Assembly: GCA_024644945.1 (NCBI GenBank)
Contig: JAHEGU010000027.1
Span: 1-44,842 of the forward strand
Reading direction: 5' to 3'
Origin: Gammaproteobacteria bacterium
Lineage (GTDB): Bacteria > Pseudomonadota > Gammaproteobacteria > Arenicellales > Poriferihabitantaceae
Length of the DNA: 44,842 nucleotides
The notes beneath the pieces are model-generated. The model was given only the letters and a program-made list of their open reading frames with translations, did no database searches and was not told the origin of the DNA. Both the position numbers and the translations under genes were made by a program. Shown in pieces: positions 33,332-42,464 of this stretch. The stretch's first letter is position 1. The number at the start of each line of letters is the position of its first letter.

Positions 33332-34162
33332 TCACTTTCTGGCACCAGGCCCATTGAAGGCCAGGCCGTTACTCATATAAGTCAGAAAATATTCGAGTTC
33401 ACGATAGATCTGACTCTGGGATTTAAACGATGCGGCACGCACCTGACGATTACAACCGCCAAAGCGTCGGTGCAGCGTGCCCATTCCACCCCACTTGGAG
33501 CGATAAACCGGAAAATGAGAAGTATGACCTAACGCCGGGCTCAGTTTGTCTGCACGAACCAGATTACCGGATCCCCCGCCATGACAATCAAAGCAGGAGA
33601 AATTAAGCTGCCCGCGCTTACGATAGTAAAACTCCTTGCCACGCTCGTAAGCCGCCAGTGCATCGGGATCGTCCGGCACCACCACTTCGATTAGTTGACC
33701 GCGCGAGAGGAAGGACATGTAAGCTGAAATGTCGGCCATTTTACCCTTGCTGTATTTAATCGGCTCCTCGCCATTGGCTTCACGGCATTCATTAATGGCT
33801 AACTCCATCGTTATCACTTCTTTGCGATCGGCATCCCAGTAGGGGTACATACCGCGCACAGCGCCGCCATTTTCAAAACAGTCTCCATAGCCTTTGCCAT
33901 TCGCGAATGGTTTTTCAAACTCGGCTTTACCAGCATCAATAGAGAGCTCGTAGGGAGCAAATTCCTCGATCTCTACCCATTGCTCTCTGGATGCCGCATC
34001 GATCGAATAAACGCCATTTATAAAATCATCTTTTGGGGTGTCTTTAAACCGGTCTGTGAAATATTTTTCAAAGGCGGCCCGGTCGCTTTCGGGGCTGGCC
34101 TGTAACGCCAGCCCACCAAACGCCATGAGTGTCGCTGTCATCGCAACGATTAGTTTTCTCAT
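33332..34162 (-). CDS. soxA: SoxA, haem c subunit of SoxXA
   Basis: A 276-residue periplasmic cytochrome that, with SoxX, joins thiosulfate to SoxYZ. A signal peptide ends near residue 22. Only one haem site is present, C190-F-D-C193-H194. The first haem site of di-haem SoxA proteins is replaced by C95 and C126, which may form a disulfide as in mono-haem SoxA. The active-site Cys is C237 (RRFGGCNRQVRA), which becomes persulfidated and ligates the haem. A CAGGAG site precedes the ATG. The gene follows soxZ by 42 bases. Confidence 0.96.
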   Translation of the reverse strand: MRKLIVAMTATLMAFGGLALQASPESDRAAFEKYFTDRFKDTPKDDFINGVYSIDAASREQWVEIEEFAPYELSIDAGKAEFEKPFANGKGYGDCFENGGAVRGMYPYWDADRKEVITMELAINECREANGEEPIKYSKGKMADISAYMSFLSRGQLIEVVVPDDPDALAAYERGKEFYYRKRGQLNFSCFDCHGGGSGNLVRADKLSPALGHTSHFPVYRSKWGGMGTLHRRFGGCNRQVRAASFKSQSQIYRELEYFLTYMSNGLAFNGPGARK

Positions 34163-34204
34163 GCTTCGCTCCTGTTGGTGTTGTCTATATTGAAGCCTGT
34201 AAAT

Positions 34205-34513
34205 CTACTTGACCACAGCCTCGCCTGAATCGGTTTCGCCTTTGTTGTCTACCGATGAAATCTGAATAGTATCGCCGGCTTTAGGACCGGAAACGGTGAA
34301 GGCCAAATATGGATTTTTTGAAATCGCCGGCCCCATATTGCATTGAAATATCGGATTACCGTTATGCGAACAAACTACTTCGGTAATATGGTGCGCTGGA
34401 ATAACCTCTCCAGTCTTTGAATCTTTACGCAGACCGGTTTCCATATTGTGTTTCATGAGGGCTTTAACCTCAACCGCATCGCCCTGCATCTTCGCTTTAC
34501 ATTTTATTGCCAT
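34205..34513 (-). CDS. soxZ: SoxZ, sulfur carrier complex subunit
   Basis: A 102-residue protein that binds SoxY to form the periplasmic carrier of the Sox pathway. Visible features are KALMKHNMETGLRKDSKTGEVIPAHHITEV and the strand GPAISKNPYLAFTVSGPKAGDTIQISSVDNKG. It has no signal peptide, as expected, because it is carried out with SoxY by the Tat route. Two Cys (in VVCSHN and FQCNMG) are present but are not the carrier thiol. It follows soxY by 14 bases and has an AGAGGAAA site. Confidence 0.96.
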   Translation of the reverse strand: MAIKCKAKMQGDAVEVKALMKHNMETGLRKDSKTGEVIPAHHITEVVCSHNGNPIFQCNMGPAISKNPYLAFTVSGPKAGDTIQISSVDNKGETDSGEAVVK

Positions 34514-34527
34514 GTCTATTTCCTCTT

Positions 34528-34992
34528 TTAACCGCCGCAGCCGCCAATAGTAACCTTAACTTCGCTGCTGGTCGCCGTATAGAGCTTACCCTCAGCACGC
34601 ACCAACGCAATTAGTTGCGATGTCTTACCCATCTTGATTCGAGTACCAACATTGGGTTTTCCGGGATTCATCATTTCAAAGGTGGCAGTAAGCGGTGACG
34701 GATTATTAGCTACCATAATTGCTACGCTGTCTGCATTCGCGATATCCGCCTCTAATGATATCGGCACGACGGCACCGTTTTCAGCGATATCAGGCGCCTT
34801 AAAGGTAATGGCATCGCTTGCTTCCGCGCCATTTGTCCCGTAAAGGGCTTCGGCAACAGCATCAGTGGTCTCAGCATCAAACGCGTTCTTTGGCCATGCG
34901 GCGAAAACAGAAAGCGGAAGTGCGCCAAGGCTGACGCCTGCACCGAGGCCGGATAAAGTAACCAGCGACTTATTAAATTCTCGTCTGTTCAT
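34528..34992 (-). CDS. soxY: SoxY, thiosulfate-carrying subunit
   Basis: A 154-residue protein with a twin-arginine signal (MNRREFNKSLVTLSGLGAG) and the C-terminal swinging arm ending GGCGG, in which C152 carries the sulfur intermediates between SoxXA, SoxB and other Sox proteins. The Ig-like body contains ENGAVVPISLEADI and VGTRIKMGKTSQLIALVRA. It lies 18 bases after soxX and 14 bases before soxZ in one operon. Confidence 0.96.
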   Translation of the reverse strand: MNRREFNKSLVTLSGLGAGVSLGALPLSVFAAWPKNAFDAETTDAVAEALYGTNGAEASDAITFKAPDIAENGAVVPISLEADIANADSVAIMVANNPSPLTATFEMMNPGKPNVGTRIKMGKTSQLIALVRAEGKLYTATSSEVKVTIGGCGG

Positions 34993-35010
34993 CGGGTTGG
35001 TATTTCACTC

Positions 35011-35370
35011 CTAAAGGGTTAACAGGTACTCAACAATTGAATCAATTTCATCATCCGAGAGAATATTGTGTACTCCGAATGGGGGCATGATGGTGTTGGG
35101 ATTTCGTTCAAGCGGGTTGGCGATCTGCGCTCTGAGAACCGCTTTGTCAGGAAACCTGCCCTGCATTGCCATGAGTGGCGGGCCCTGGTTCCCAGGTAGG
35201 CTGCCATCATCGATTGCATGGCACGCGAGGCAATTCCCTTTTTTCCTATCAAATGCGACTTCCTTGCCTTTCTTGATCGTCGCTTCGTCTGCATATGCTG
35301 AAGTAAAAGCTGCAGGTGACAGCACTAATGCAGACAGTAGAAGCACGATCACAGAAGTTCTATTTATCAT
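35011..35370 (-). CDS. soxX: SoxX, cytochrome subunit of SoxXA
   Basis: A 119-residue periplasmic mono-haem cytochrome c and partner of SoxA. The signal peptide covers residues 1-27 (AYA). The haem site is C47-L-A-C50-H51, and the distal ligand is the Met in NTIMPPFGVHNILSDDEIDSIVEYLL. It is the first gene of the operon soxX-Y-Z-A-K and has a strong GGAGG site. A candidate promoter and palindrome lie about 70-100 bases upstream. Confidence 0.95.
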   Translation of the reverse strand: MINRTSVIVLLLSALVLSPAAFTSAYADEATIKKGKEVAFDRKKGNCLACHAIDDGSLPGNQGPPLMAMQGRFPDKAVLRAQIANPLERNPNTIMPPFGVHNILSDDEIDSIVEYLLTL

Positions 35371-35437
35371 TCAGTTATCCTCCAAAATTGGCGTATCGGT
35401 ACAGCGATCGAGAGTGCTTTTTTTTCCAAAACACAAG

Positions 35438-35468
35438 TAAATATAATTTATATTTATCGAATGTACAA
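35438..35468 (-). promoter_or_regulatory. soxX promoter with 19-bp operator-like palindrome
   Basis: On the minus strand TTGTAC (35468-35463) and TATATT (35445-35440) are 17 bases apart, a sound sigma-70-type promoter. TAAATATAATTTATATTTA at 35438-35456 is a perfect inverted repeat (9-1-9) covering the -10 and part of the spacer. A repressor bound there would block soxX transcription. The divergent SqrR-type regulator is the natural candidate; BigR/SqrR relatives use AT-rich palindromes. Confidence 0.65.
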
Positions 35469-35633
35469 CATATTCCCCTGAAGCCTATCGGACACGAAGC
35501 TATTAATATTCTTATATAAAACAATTTGATAGGACTACTAATATCACCTATGGGCTAACCAATCCACGGCGCATATACAATCAGAGCAGGAACTGAGATA
35601 CACTATCAAATCGCGTAAACTCAACCCATTCAT

Positions 35634-35999
35634 ATGCCTGCATCCGCTTCCGCCGCAGTCACATTTTCTCCCGATACCAGATCGGAGCTTAGAGCATTGA
35701 AAAATGCAGCGGGTGAGGCCGCAGATTTGCTCAAGAGCCTCGCCAATGACCATCGCCTGCTTATTCTCTGCATGCTGTCAGAGAAAGAAATGTCTGTTAA
35801 AGAAATCAGTCGACACGTCGATCTGGATCAGTCACCACTGTCGCAGCATCTTGCAAAACTCAGGGCAGAAGGATTAGTTAAAGCCAGAAAGGAAGCTCAG
35901 CACGTCTATTATTCGCTATACAGCCCTGAAGCAAGAACCGTCATCGAAACGCTGTATGACCTTTATTGCACACCAAGACACAAGCCGCGCAGAAACTAA
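35634..35999 (+). CDS. Persulfide-sensing ArsR regulator, SoxR/SqrR/BigR type
   Basis: A 121-residue winged-helix repressor. It keeps the two sensing cysteines of SqrR/BigR: C46 (RLLILCML) and C112 (LYDLYCTP), 66 residues apart as in the model protein. The DNA-binding helix is QSPLSQHLAKLRAEGLV with wing KARKEAQHVYYSLYS. In the family, sulfane sulfur joins these cysteines through a polysulfide bridge and releases DNA. It is divergent to soxX with 263 bases between start codons, so control of the sox operon is highly likely. Confidence 0.93.
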   Translation: MPASASAAVTFSPDTRSELRALKNAAGEAADLLKSLANDHRLLILCMLSEKEMSVKEISRHVDLDQSPLSQHLAKLRAEGLVKARKEAQHVYYSLYSPEARTVIETLYDLYCTPRHKPRRN

Positions 36000-36148
36000 A
36001 ACACGACGCGAAGGATTAAAGATAGATCTTGAGCACTTAGTTATATAAGTCGCCATCGAATCCTTCGATCTACAATTTCGATCTATGATTTAGGGCTGTT
36101 CCAGTCTGACATTGGAAAAGCTGCCGAGCGCTAAAATCGCCAGGTACT

Positions 36149-37156
36149 TCACGGCCAGATCTGATAGAGATACCGTGTCATCTTATCAACCTTGATCGCG
36201 GGCACGAACTCTTCCTCCGCCTCCTTGATCAAACCTTGCGCGATGAAGCCGTTGCCTTCGGACTCATACAGATCGAGCAAATCGACAGCCGCCTGATAAT
36301 TACGTTGCCAGAACGTCATGTTCTTTACCGTGTAGTCGTGGGCCTCGTAACGAAGGCCGAGGTTAGCAAGCACCTGGCCAAGCTCGGTTTTTTTGGCTGG
36401 TATCTGGCCAGGCGGATCTTCGTCCCAAGGGCCTTGCATCATGAAGACGCAGATCTGGCCGCTGGGTTTCACCGCTTCGACTAGCTTTGCCATCGTGGTC
36501 TGGAGGTCGACCGCCCAGTAAAGTGTATCGAGCGACATGATTGCGTCAAAGGAGTTCGGTTCGAGATCAAGAGCATTCATATCACCCTGGATGAAGCTCA
36601 ACTGGCCCCGTTTTTCCATAGTTCGCTCCAGTGCGACTTTGACGGCTTCTGGCGCATATTCCAGCCCGACCGCCTGGGCGCCAGTGATATCAGAGACATA
36701 CTCCGTAATCATGCCGGCTCCGCAGCCGAGATCGAGTAGCCTCTCGCCCTGGCCAAGATCGAGCCTCGCGATCACATCGTCGAGCGCCTCCATATTGACC
36801 ATTCCGTCCTGGCAAAGATCCTTGCCGAAAACCCGTTCGCAAAGTAACGTATGGGCTTTACTCTCGAAGGCTGCTTTCCAAAACCGCTGATAGTGATAGT
36901 ACATGCGATCCGGCCGTTCCTCGTCACAGTGTTCGGCTTTCGGCCGACCCGCGTCGGTGAGTCGGTAGCAGCTATCGTCGCCTTCTATCAGACCGTTGTC
37001 GGTGAGCGCCATAATAGCCGTGGACCAGTCTTCCTTATAGATCCAGTAACGTTCGTCGCCGTTCCCCTCGAGCAATGCGCGGTTACTCGAACCGTTTTCC
37101 GATTCCGTCGCATACAGTACAGCAAGAAACTGCATTTCTGCTTCGTTGAGCGCCAT
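36149..37156 (-). CDS. SAM-dependent methyltransferase with N-terminal winged helix
   Basis: A 335-residue protein. Residues 1-75 look like a winged-helix domain (EMQFLAVLYATESENGSSNRALLEG then ALTDNGLIEGDDSCYRLTDAGR). The rest is a class I methyltransferase with motif I LLDLGCGAGMITEYV, AVGLEYAPEAVKVA, FDAIMSLDTLYW and VKPSGQICVFMMQGPW. The N-terminal part may bind substrate or DNA. The substrate is unknown. It appears somewhat richer in G and C than the sox genes and is upstream-flanked by an IS relic, so acquisition is possible. Confidence 0.82.
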   Translation of the reverse strand: MALNEAEMQFLAVLYATESENGSSNRALLEGNGDERYWIYKEDWSTAIMALTDNGLIEGDDSCYRLTDAGRPKAEHCDEERPDRMYYHYQRFWKAAFESKAHTLLCERVFGKDLCQDGMVNMEALDDVIARLDLGQGERLLDLGCGAGMITEYVSDITGAQAVGLEYAPEAVKVALERTMEKRGQLSFIQGDMNALDLEPNSFDAIMSLDTLYWAVDLQTTMAKLVEAVKPSGQICVFMMQGPWDEDPPGQIPAKKTELGQVLANLGLRYEAHDYTVKNMTFWQRNYQAAVDLLDLYESEGNGFIAQGLIKEAEEEFVPAIKVDKMTRYLYQIWP

Positions 37157-37612
37157 TCAATCTTTCCTCGTATCTGTGATTGGGTATGTTAGGGCTGATC
37201 GCAATTTGGCGCAACTGAACGTCCGAGTTGGATCGAGCACGCACTGGTTTGGAATCTCCGCATGGCCGTTGTGAGTACTATGGACCAGCCCTGTTTAAGT
37301 GGACACATTTAAACGTCTTAGAATGAAAAGGCAGGAAATGTGTGATGACAAAGACAAAAGACTAAAGACAAAAACTAGAGACAAAGAAGTACAGACGTCA
37401 TAGTCCAAAATTCAAACGAGAAGCGTTGAAGCCAGCCAGTGGAGATGGCATAACGGATAAACAGATCTGCGGGGAACTGGGAATCAGCAGTCGTCAACTA
37501 GGTCGCTGGCGAGAACAGTTGCGGTTACTTGGCAATGATGCGACGGGGAGCGGCCCTTAGGCAATTGACGAAAGGAGATCCTCGTTTCTCATATTTCAGA
37601 CGAGCGGGGTTG
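37157..37612 (+). mobile_element. IS3-type transposase orfA relic with one end
   Basis: From 37281 (TGGACCAGCCCTGTTTAAG, likely an IS end) a broken orfA can be read on the plus strand. After an in-frame stop it continues about 37383-37560 as KKYRRHSPKFKREALK, then DKQICGELGISSRQLGRWREQ, ending with a stop. This is the helix-turn-helix of an IS3/IS911 OrfA, but the Leu-zipper part and orfB are missing. The same 13-base end motif occurs at 7579-7591. The remainder of this gap shows nothing else. Confidence 0.7.
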
Positions 37613-38401
37613 TTAAACAAATGCGTGAGTTACCGAGCGGCCCCGTGCAGGATTGTTGGTCACCATCGCCTGCAGACCTTTCCAGGCTGAAAAAGACGGC
37701 CGATAGACATGCTCTACCCTGGCGAATCCCGCGGACTGAAGCGCACAATTAATCCAAGGTAGAGTGGCGGCACCAGCAATCCCCCAAGGCCAGTTCGTGT
37801 CCATCGCTTCCTCGTCCCCCGGGAAAAACATGATCATGGGAACGTTACGGTGAAACGCGGGAATCAGAGTCACGGTTTCCAGGATAAGCTGACCCTGTGT
37901 CACCCCCCTGATCTTCTCGAGGGCTACCAGAGGGTAACGGCAGTGGTATAGAACACCTGCACACAGCACAAGATCAAATTTACCTAATACATCTGGGCAA
38001 AGATCGTGTACGTCCATGCGAAAATGTCGGATGCCACTGTTTCGCACCTTCATAACGAATTTAAATTTTTCGTACTCGAACTCATCCCAGATATCAACCG
38101 CGACCACCTCGGCGCCGCGCCGCTCCATTTCGAGGGCGAAGAAGCCATCCCAGGTACCGATATCAAGCACGCGTTTGCCAGTTAAATCCTGCGGAATCTG
38201 AAACAGGCGCAGCCGTCTGGCGAATCGTTTCTGGAGCTTGACTGAACCGGTATTGATGCCCTGGCCAAGATCAACGGGAGAATGCCATTGAGGACCAAGC
38301 CGGACCACCTCAGACTTTAGCCGTTCGGTATCAAACGGGTTGTCCTGGCCAGCAACATGCTGGACTACCTGGGGATGTTGGCCAACTGAATCCTGAGTCA
38401 A
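37613..38401 (-). CDS. CmoB-like SAM-dependent methyltransferase
   Basis: A 262-residue protein of the CmoB-like (Methyltransf_9/DUF1698) group. Motif I is KRVLDIGTWDGFFALEMERRGA, followed by VVAVDIWDEFEYEKF and FDLVLCAGVLYHCRYPLVALEKI. CmoB makes the carboxymethoxy group on tRNA U34, but this protein lacks some of the CmoB N-terminal region, so it is more likely a relative with a small-molecule substrate. It has no partner gene nearby and lies right after the IS relic. Confidence 0.82.
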   Translation of the reverse strand: MTQDSVGQHPQVVQHVAGQDNPFDTERLKSEVVRLGPQWHSPVDLGQGINTGSVKLQKRFARRLRLFQIPQDLTGKRVLDIGTWDGFFALEMERRGAEVVAVDIWDEFEYEKFKFVMKVRNSGIRHFRMDVHDLCPDVLGKFDLVLCAGVLYHCRYPLVALEKIRGVTQGQLILETVTLIPAFHRNVPMIMFFPGDEEAMDTNWPWGIAGAATLPWINCALQSAGFARVEHVYRPSFSAWKGLQAMVTNNPARGRSVTHAFV

Positions 38402-38957
38402 GGTACTTACACTGGTCTATTCTTGTGGTCAGCGACTTTAACCCATAGATAGATAGTGATGAAGTTAGAATCGTAAAATTTTACTCGGATTAGCCGAAAA
38501 GTAATGCTTTTTGTAACCTTGTTTAAGTCACTGAAAACTTTACCGCGGCCGTGGACGACATTGAAAGGCTGCAATATTCATCGCCGCCTTGCGTAATTAC
38601 CCAGATGTGAATCCGCCGCAACAGAGAAATGACTCAGTTAGCCATGGTCCAAGGGAATCATGTGCAGTCTTATCTGGAACATTTTATTCTGAAAACACCG
38701 GGCCAGAGGATGCAGCAACTCTGCTTACATGCAGATAGTTTAGTATTTTCACCTCTATTATTTATAACTTGCTCCAAGGTCGGCTCTGGTCAAGTAGCAC
38801 CCGTTCGTTCTGAGCACACGAATAACGGCTTCGAGCACAATAGCAGAACTTTTTCAAAAGTAAAAAACGCCTGTTCTCGAAAGAGCAGTCAAAATTCCAG
38901 TTCAGCAAGTCGACAGGAAATTACCGAACCGTAAAAGAACTAACGGCGCAATTCTCT
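38402..38957 (-). repeat. Gap with dispersed-repeat copy near 38770-38845
   Basis: No gene is supported in these 556 bases. On the minus strand near 38845-38770 the sequence contains ACGGGTGCTACTTGACCAG then AGCCGACCTTGGAGC, which resembles the repeat blocks at 8537, 42690 and 43895. An open frame on the plus strand across this area shows no family resemblance and overlaps the repeat. Confidence 0.45.
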
Positions 38958-39986
38958 CTAGTGGAGAGTGGTTTTACCACAGCACTGCTTGTATTTCTTT
39001 CCGGATCCGCAAGGACAGGGCGCATTTCGACTGATTTTTGGGCCCTCTCGACGATAGGTCTTGCCTGCGGCTTTCGCGTGAGCTTCCATCTTCCGGTGCG
39101 ATTTAAAGTACTCATAAACCTGTTTGGTTCCGACTGCTAACCCTGCTAAAAGAAGCTCGCGTCGATCCTCGTCAATAGCTTCTTGAAAAGGACGCATTTC
39201 AGGGTCTGGATTCTGTTCGTGGGCCAGTGCGAATATCGGTACCATAGCTCCACCATGTTCTTCGTCGTCTAGTAATTCCATCCAGTCCGCTGGGTGAAAA
39301 TCCATACCTCGGACAAACCCCTTCGCCCAATCGTTGCCCAAGGCAACACCGTTACTATCCTCCATTAATATGGGCAGATAAATATCGTCGCTTTGGAGGG
39401 TATGGGCAATATGGTTCCAGTGGGCCATGAGTAAAGTCAAGAATCGTTCGGCCTGCTCCTGGCTCTCATAAGCCTCATCTTCACCCCCCAGGACCACAGG
39501 CACATACTGGCTTGGCAAGACAAGCTTTGGCGCACAAAGCAACGAAGCGAAAAATCCATCAACCATTTCTAGATTCATGGCATCTACGCTTTCCAAACTA
39601 TCCAACACCAATTCGAGGAAATCGTAATCTTCGTCGCTCAAAGCCTCAAGATCGGGTTGTGGTATGGGCAAATAAGCGGGCGACGACTGCGCCGTTTCTA
39701 GGAGCGATGCAATCCTCTTGCTGTAGCACTCAAGCTCGAAATCGTCGAGCTCAATACCGAACGCCTGCTGCAAGACCATAGTAACCGCCTTTTTTACTGT
39801 GTCTCCATGGAGGTTCATCGCCCACAAGATATCCTGGGCCTCGGTCTTGTAGTCATTGAGATCTTCCACGGTAGCTGCCCGAGCACCCAGAGGATTCCAT
39901 TCGCTTAGAATTCTACTAATTTCCAGCACCTTATCGTCTTTGGTCACTTGTCTCGCTCCTGCCTGGTTACGACTCCTGAAATTCAC
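38958..39986 (-). CDS. UPF0149/YecA-like protein with SEC-C zinc motif
   Basis: A 342-residue cytoplasmic protein. Residues about 20-90 form a small helical domain ([36 protein letters not shown]). Residues about 115-290 match the UPF0149/YecA family ([45 protein letters not shown]). The last 20 residues are a SEC-C zinc-binding motif ([17 protein letters not shown]). The start is a GTG whose first bases overlap the stop codon of the upstream frame (GTGA), showing translational coupling. The role is unknown; SEC-C tails in SecA contact ribosomes or SecB. Confidence 0.88.
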   Translation of the reverse strand: MNFRSRNQAGARQVTKDDKVLEISRILSEWNPLGARAATVEDLNDYKTEAQDILWAMNLHGDTVKKAVTMVLQQAFGIELDDFELECYSKRIASLLETAQSSPAYLPIPQPDLEALSDEDYDFLELVLDSLESVDAMNLEMVDGFFASLLCAPKLVLPSQYVPVVLGGEDEAYESQEQAERFLTLLMAHWNHIAHTLQSDDIYLPILMEDSNGVALGNDWAKGFVRGMDFHPADWMELLDDEEHGGAMVPIFALAHEQNPDPEMRPFQEAIDEDRRELLLAGLAVGTKQVYEYFKSHRKMEAHAKAAGKTYRREGPKISRNAPCPCGSGKKYKQCCGKTTLH

Positions 39987-40382
39987 CTACGTGATGTTCC
40001 TGCAGTACCCATGTATTCACCACGGTTCCATTTGTCTGCTGTTAGTTGTTTGAGTTCTCCATAGTAGAGATCGTTGCGTCGGTCACTGGCCTCACTCTGC
40101 ATCCGTTCAAACATAAAGTTGACCAGGATGCTGGCGATAGCGTGTATCGCGTTGTGCCGATCGAGTCCTTCATTGAGCAGCCTGCCGATCGTTGCCGCGA
40201 CAGGTGTCTTGCCCCCCAAAGTGTTCTGATTCTCGATGACGACATGCATAAGAGCATGAGTGTATATCATGAGTGTATATATCGGGCAGGTCGACGCGGG
40301 CCCCTCGATGATAATCGATCACCGTATCTAGGCGTTGATCTTCATCCAGTGACCCCCACTGTTCCGGATCGACATCAAGCAT
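39983..40382 (-). pseudogene. Frameshifted small conserved gene (13-bp duplication)
   Basis: A gene of about 125 codons broken by a 13-base tandem duplication (CATGAGTGTATAT at 40255-40267 and again at 40268-40280). From the ATG at 40382 the first frame reads MLDVDPEQWGSLDEDQRL, then YHRGARVDLPDIYTH. Removing one copy joins it to HALMHVVIENQNTLGG, then GRLLNEGLDRHNAIHAIASILV, which looks like a family of small conserved proteins with an H-x3-H-x2-(V/I)-x-E-N-Q pattern (DUF1841-like). The stop overlaps the GTG of the YecA-like gene by 4 bases, so loss of frame may affect coupled translation. An internal ATG at 40270 could still give the second half. Confidence 0.75.
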
Positions 40383-40793
40383 CGGATCGCACTAAGGAAT
40401 ACCATTAAAAACACTGCGCCTCTTTTACGTGGTGAATGACCCAATTAGCCCCTCGTTGTCGTTAACCAGAAGATGCAAACACACGAAATTTGGGAGGAAA
40501 CCGCTAAATCATGCACCTATATGATACAAACACTAGGCGACTGAACTCCGCGCTTTGTCGTCTTGAACGACCGCCATCTAAAAAGCTGACCTTCATCAAA
40601 ACTGTCGATTAGGCTGGAAATCTCCAAAGCGGCTCTTAGAGCCAAGAGCATTTAACTGCGGCTATCGGCCGTGCTCGTGAGTGGTGTCTCAATCGTTCGC
40701 AAAGCAATTGGCCGTTACGTTTTCATGCCGGTAAAATTCAACGCAAGGTACTGTTAAACTCTTTTCAACAACATTACGAGAGGTGAGTCGGAG
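40383..40793 (+). repeat. Gap with dispersed-repeat copy near 40560-40640
   Basis: No gene is supported. Around 40574-40635 the plus strand reads ATCTAAAAAGCTGACCTTCA, then GTCGATTAGGCTGG and AAAGCGGCTCTTAGAGCC, similar in order to the dispersed repeat copies at 42620 and 43840. The right end contains the GAGAGGTGAGTCGGAG ribosome-binding region of the TPR gene. Confidence 0.45.
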
Positions 40794-42464
40794 ATGGCAT
40801 ACTACGATTTGGGAACGTACTCGCGAAAAGTCTCGACAAGTTCCGATGATGCACAACGCTGGTTCGATCGCGGCCTTGTCTGGACTTACTCCTACAACCA
40901 CGAACAAGCTATCGAATGCTTTCAGAGGGCGCTGAAGCACGACCCCGACTGCGCCATGGCTCATTGGGGCGTCGCCTACGCAGTCGGCCCGAATTACAAT
41001 TTCGAATGGTGGATGATGGATCCAACCACCAAGACCGACGCCCTTGGTATGGCCTATGACAGCACCCAGGCCGCTCTCACGCTAGTCAATACAGTCACCC
41101 CTGCTGAACGCGCCCTGATTGAGTCCCTTCCGGCTCGTTACCCACAGCGAGAGCCGATCGATGATCAGGCGCCCTGGAACGATGACTTTGCCGCAGCGAT
41201 GAAGAGGGCTTACGAAGACCTTCCTGACGACACCGAGGTCGCAACGGTCTATGCCGAAGCAATTCTCAACCAGACCCCCTGGAAGATGTGGGACATCTGG
41301 AACAACTCGGTCGCCAAGGGCGCCGGCACGATTGAAGCGCAGACGGTGCTGGAAAGGTTCGTCGACACCCCCGAGGGTCGCGTCCACCCCGGCATCCTTC
41401 ACCTCTATGTCCACCTGATGGAAATGTCGCCGACCCCGGAAAAGGCACTCACAGCTGGTGACCGCCTGCGCGAGCTGGTGCCTGACGCCGGCCACTTGAT
41501 TCACATGCCGACCCATATTGACATTCAGTGCGGTGAATACCGTGACGCACTACACTGGAACCAGAAAGGGATCGAGGCTGACCTGAAGATCGCTGAGCGC
41601 GAAGGGCGGATGAACTTCTACACCGCCTATCGCGTCCACAATTATCATTTCGCCATCTACGGTGCAATGTTTCTCGGGCAGTACGAACCGGCCATGGCTG
41701 CAGCAAAAGAGATGATCACTGAGATTCCAGTAGAGTTGTTGAAGCAGGAGAGTCCGCCCATGGCTGATTTTCTGGAGGGCTATATTTCCATGAAGACCCA
41801 TGTGCAGATTCGGTTCGGCCGTTGGCGTGACATTATCGCTGAGCCGCTGCCCCAGGATCAGAGCCTTTACTGCCACACCACTGCGTCGCTGCACTACGCA
41901 AAAGCCGTGGCCCACGCCGCATTGAGTGAAGTGGCGGAGTCGGAAGCGGAGCGAGTGAAGTTCTTTGAGGCACGTGCCAACGTGGCCGACAGCCGCTATA
42001 TCCACAATAACCGCTGTATCGACCTGCTCGATGTAGCGGAGCAAATGCTGGACGGCGAATTGGAGTACCGGAAGGGGAACTACGACATCGCCTTCTCCCA
42101 TCTCCAAAAAGCAGTTGAGCTGGAAGATGCACTGCCCTATGACGAGCCCTGGGGCTGGATACAGCCCGTCCGCCATGCGCTCGGCGCCCTGACGCTGGAA
42201 CAAGGCCGAGTCGAACAGGCCGAACGGGCCTATCGTGAGGATCTCGGCCTCGCCGGCGATCTACCTCGCGCCTGCATCCATCCGAGCAACATCTGGGGTC
42301 TCAAGGGCCTCGACGAATGCCTCCGCCGACGTGGAGCCGGCGACACGTCTGAGGCGAAAATGATCGGTCAGCACCTCGAACTAGCCGCAGCCCGGTCCGA
42401 CCTGCCGGTGGGCGCCTCCTGTCACTGCGCCCGGGCCGCGATGCAGGCAATCGTGGCAGAATAG
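40794..42464 (+). CDS. TPR repeat protein
   Basis: A 556-residue cytoplasmic protein built of tetratricopeptide-like helical repeats. The clearest TPR is at residues 33-66 (YNHEQAIECFQRALKHDPDCAMAHWGVAYA). Others lie near YRDALHWNQKGIEAD, QYEPAMAAAKEMITEIP and NYDIAFSHLQKAVELEDALP. It contains conserved family signatures such as VHPGILHLYVHLMEMSPTPEKA and HLIHMPTHIDIQCGEY, whose His, Glu and Asp residues hint at more than scaffolding, but no enzyme activity is known to me. A GGTGAGTCGGAG site precedes the ATG. Base composition is richer in G and C than the neighbouring gaps. It stands alone. Confidence 0.85.
   Translation: MAYYDLGTYSRKVSTSSDDAQRWFDRGLVWTYSYNHEQAIECFQRALKHDPDCAMAHWGVAYAVGPNYNFEWWMMDPTTKTDALGMAYDSTQAALTLVNTVTPAERALIESLPARYPQREPIDDQAPWNDDFAAAMKRAYEDLPDDTEVATVYAEAILNQTPWKMWDIWNNSVAKGAGTIEAQTVLERFVDTPEGRVHPGILHLYVHLMEMSPTPEKALTAGDRLRELVPDAGHLIHMPTHIDIQCGEYRDALHWNQKGIEADLKIAEREGRMNFYTAYRVHNYHFAIYGAMFLGQYEPAMAAAKEMITEIPVELLKQESPPMADFLEGYISMKTHVQIRFGRWRDIIAEPLPQDQSLYCHTTASLHYAKAVAHAALSEVAESEAERVKFFEARANVADSRYIHNNRCIDLLDVAEQMLDGELEYRKGNYDIAFSHLQKAVELEDALPYDEPWGWIQPVRHALGALTLEQGRVEQAERAYREDLGLAGDLPRACIHPSNIWGLKGLDECLRRRGAGDTSEAKMIGQHLELAAARSDLPVGASCHCARAAMQAIVAE

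Noticed and set aside
38629..38934. A 101-codon plus-strand open frame
   Set aside because: Overlaps a dispersed-repeat copy, has biased Ser/Asn/Gln content and no ribosome-binding site.
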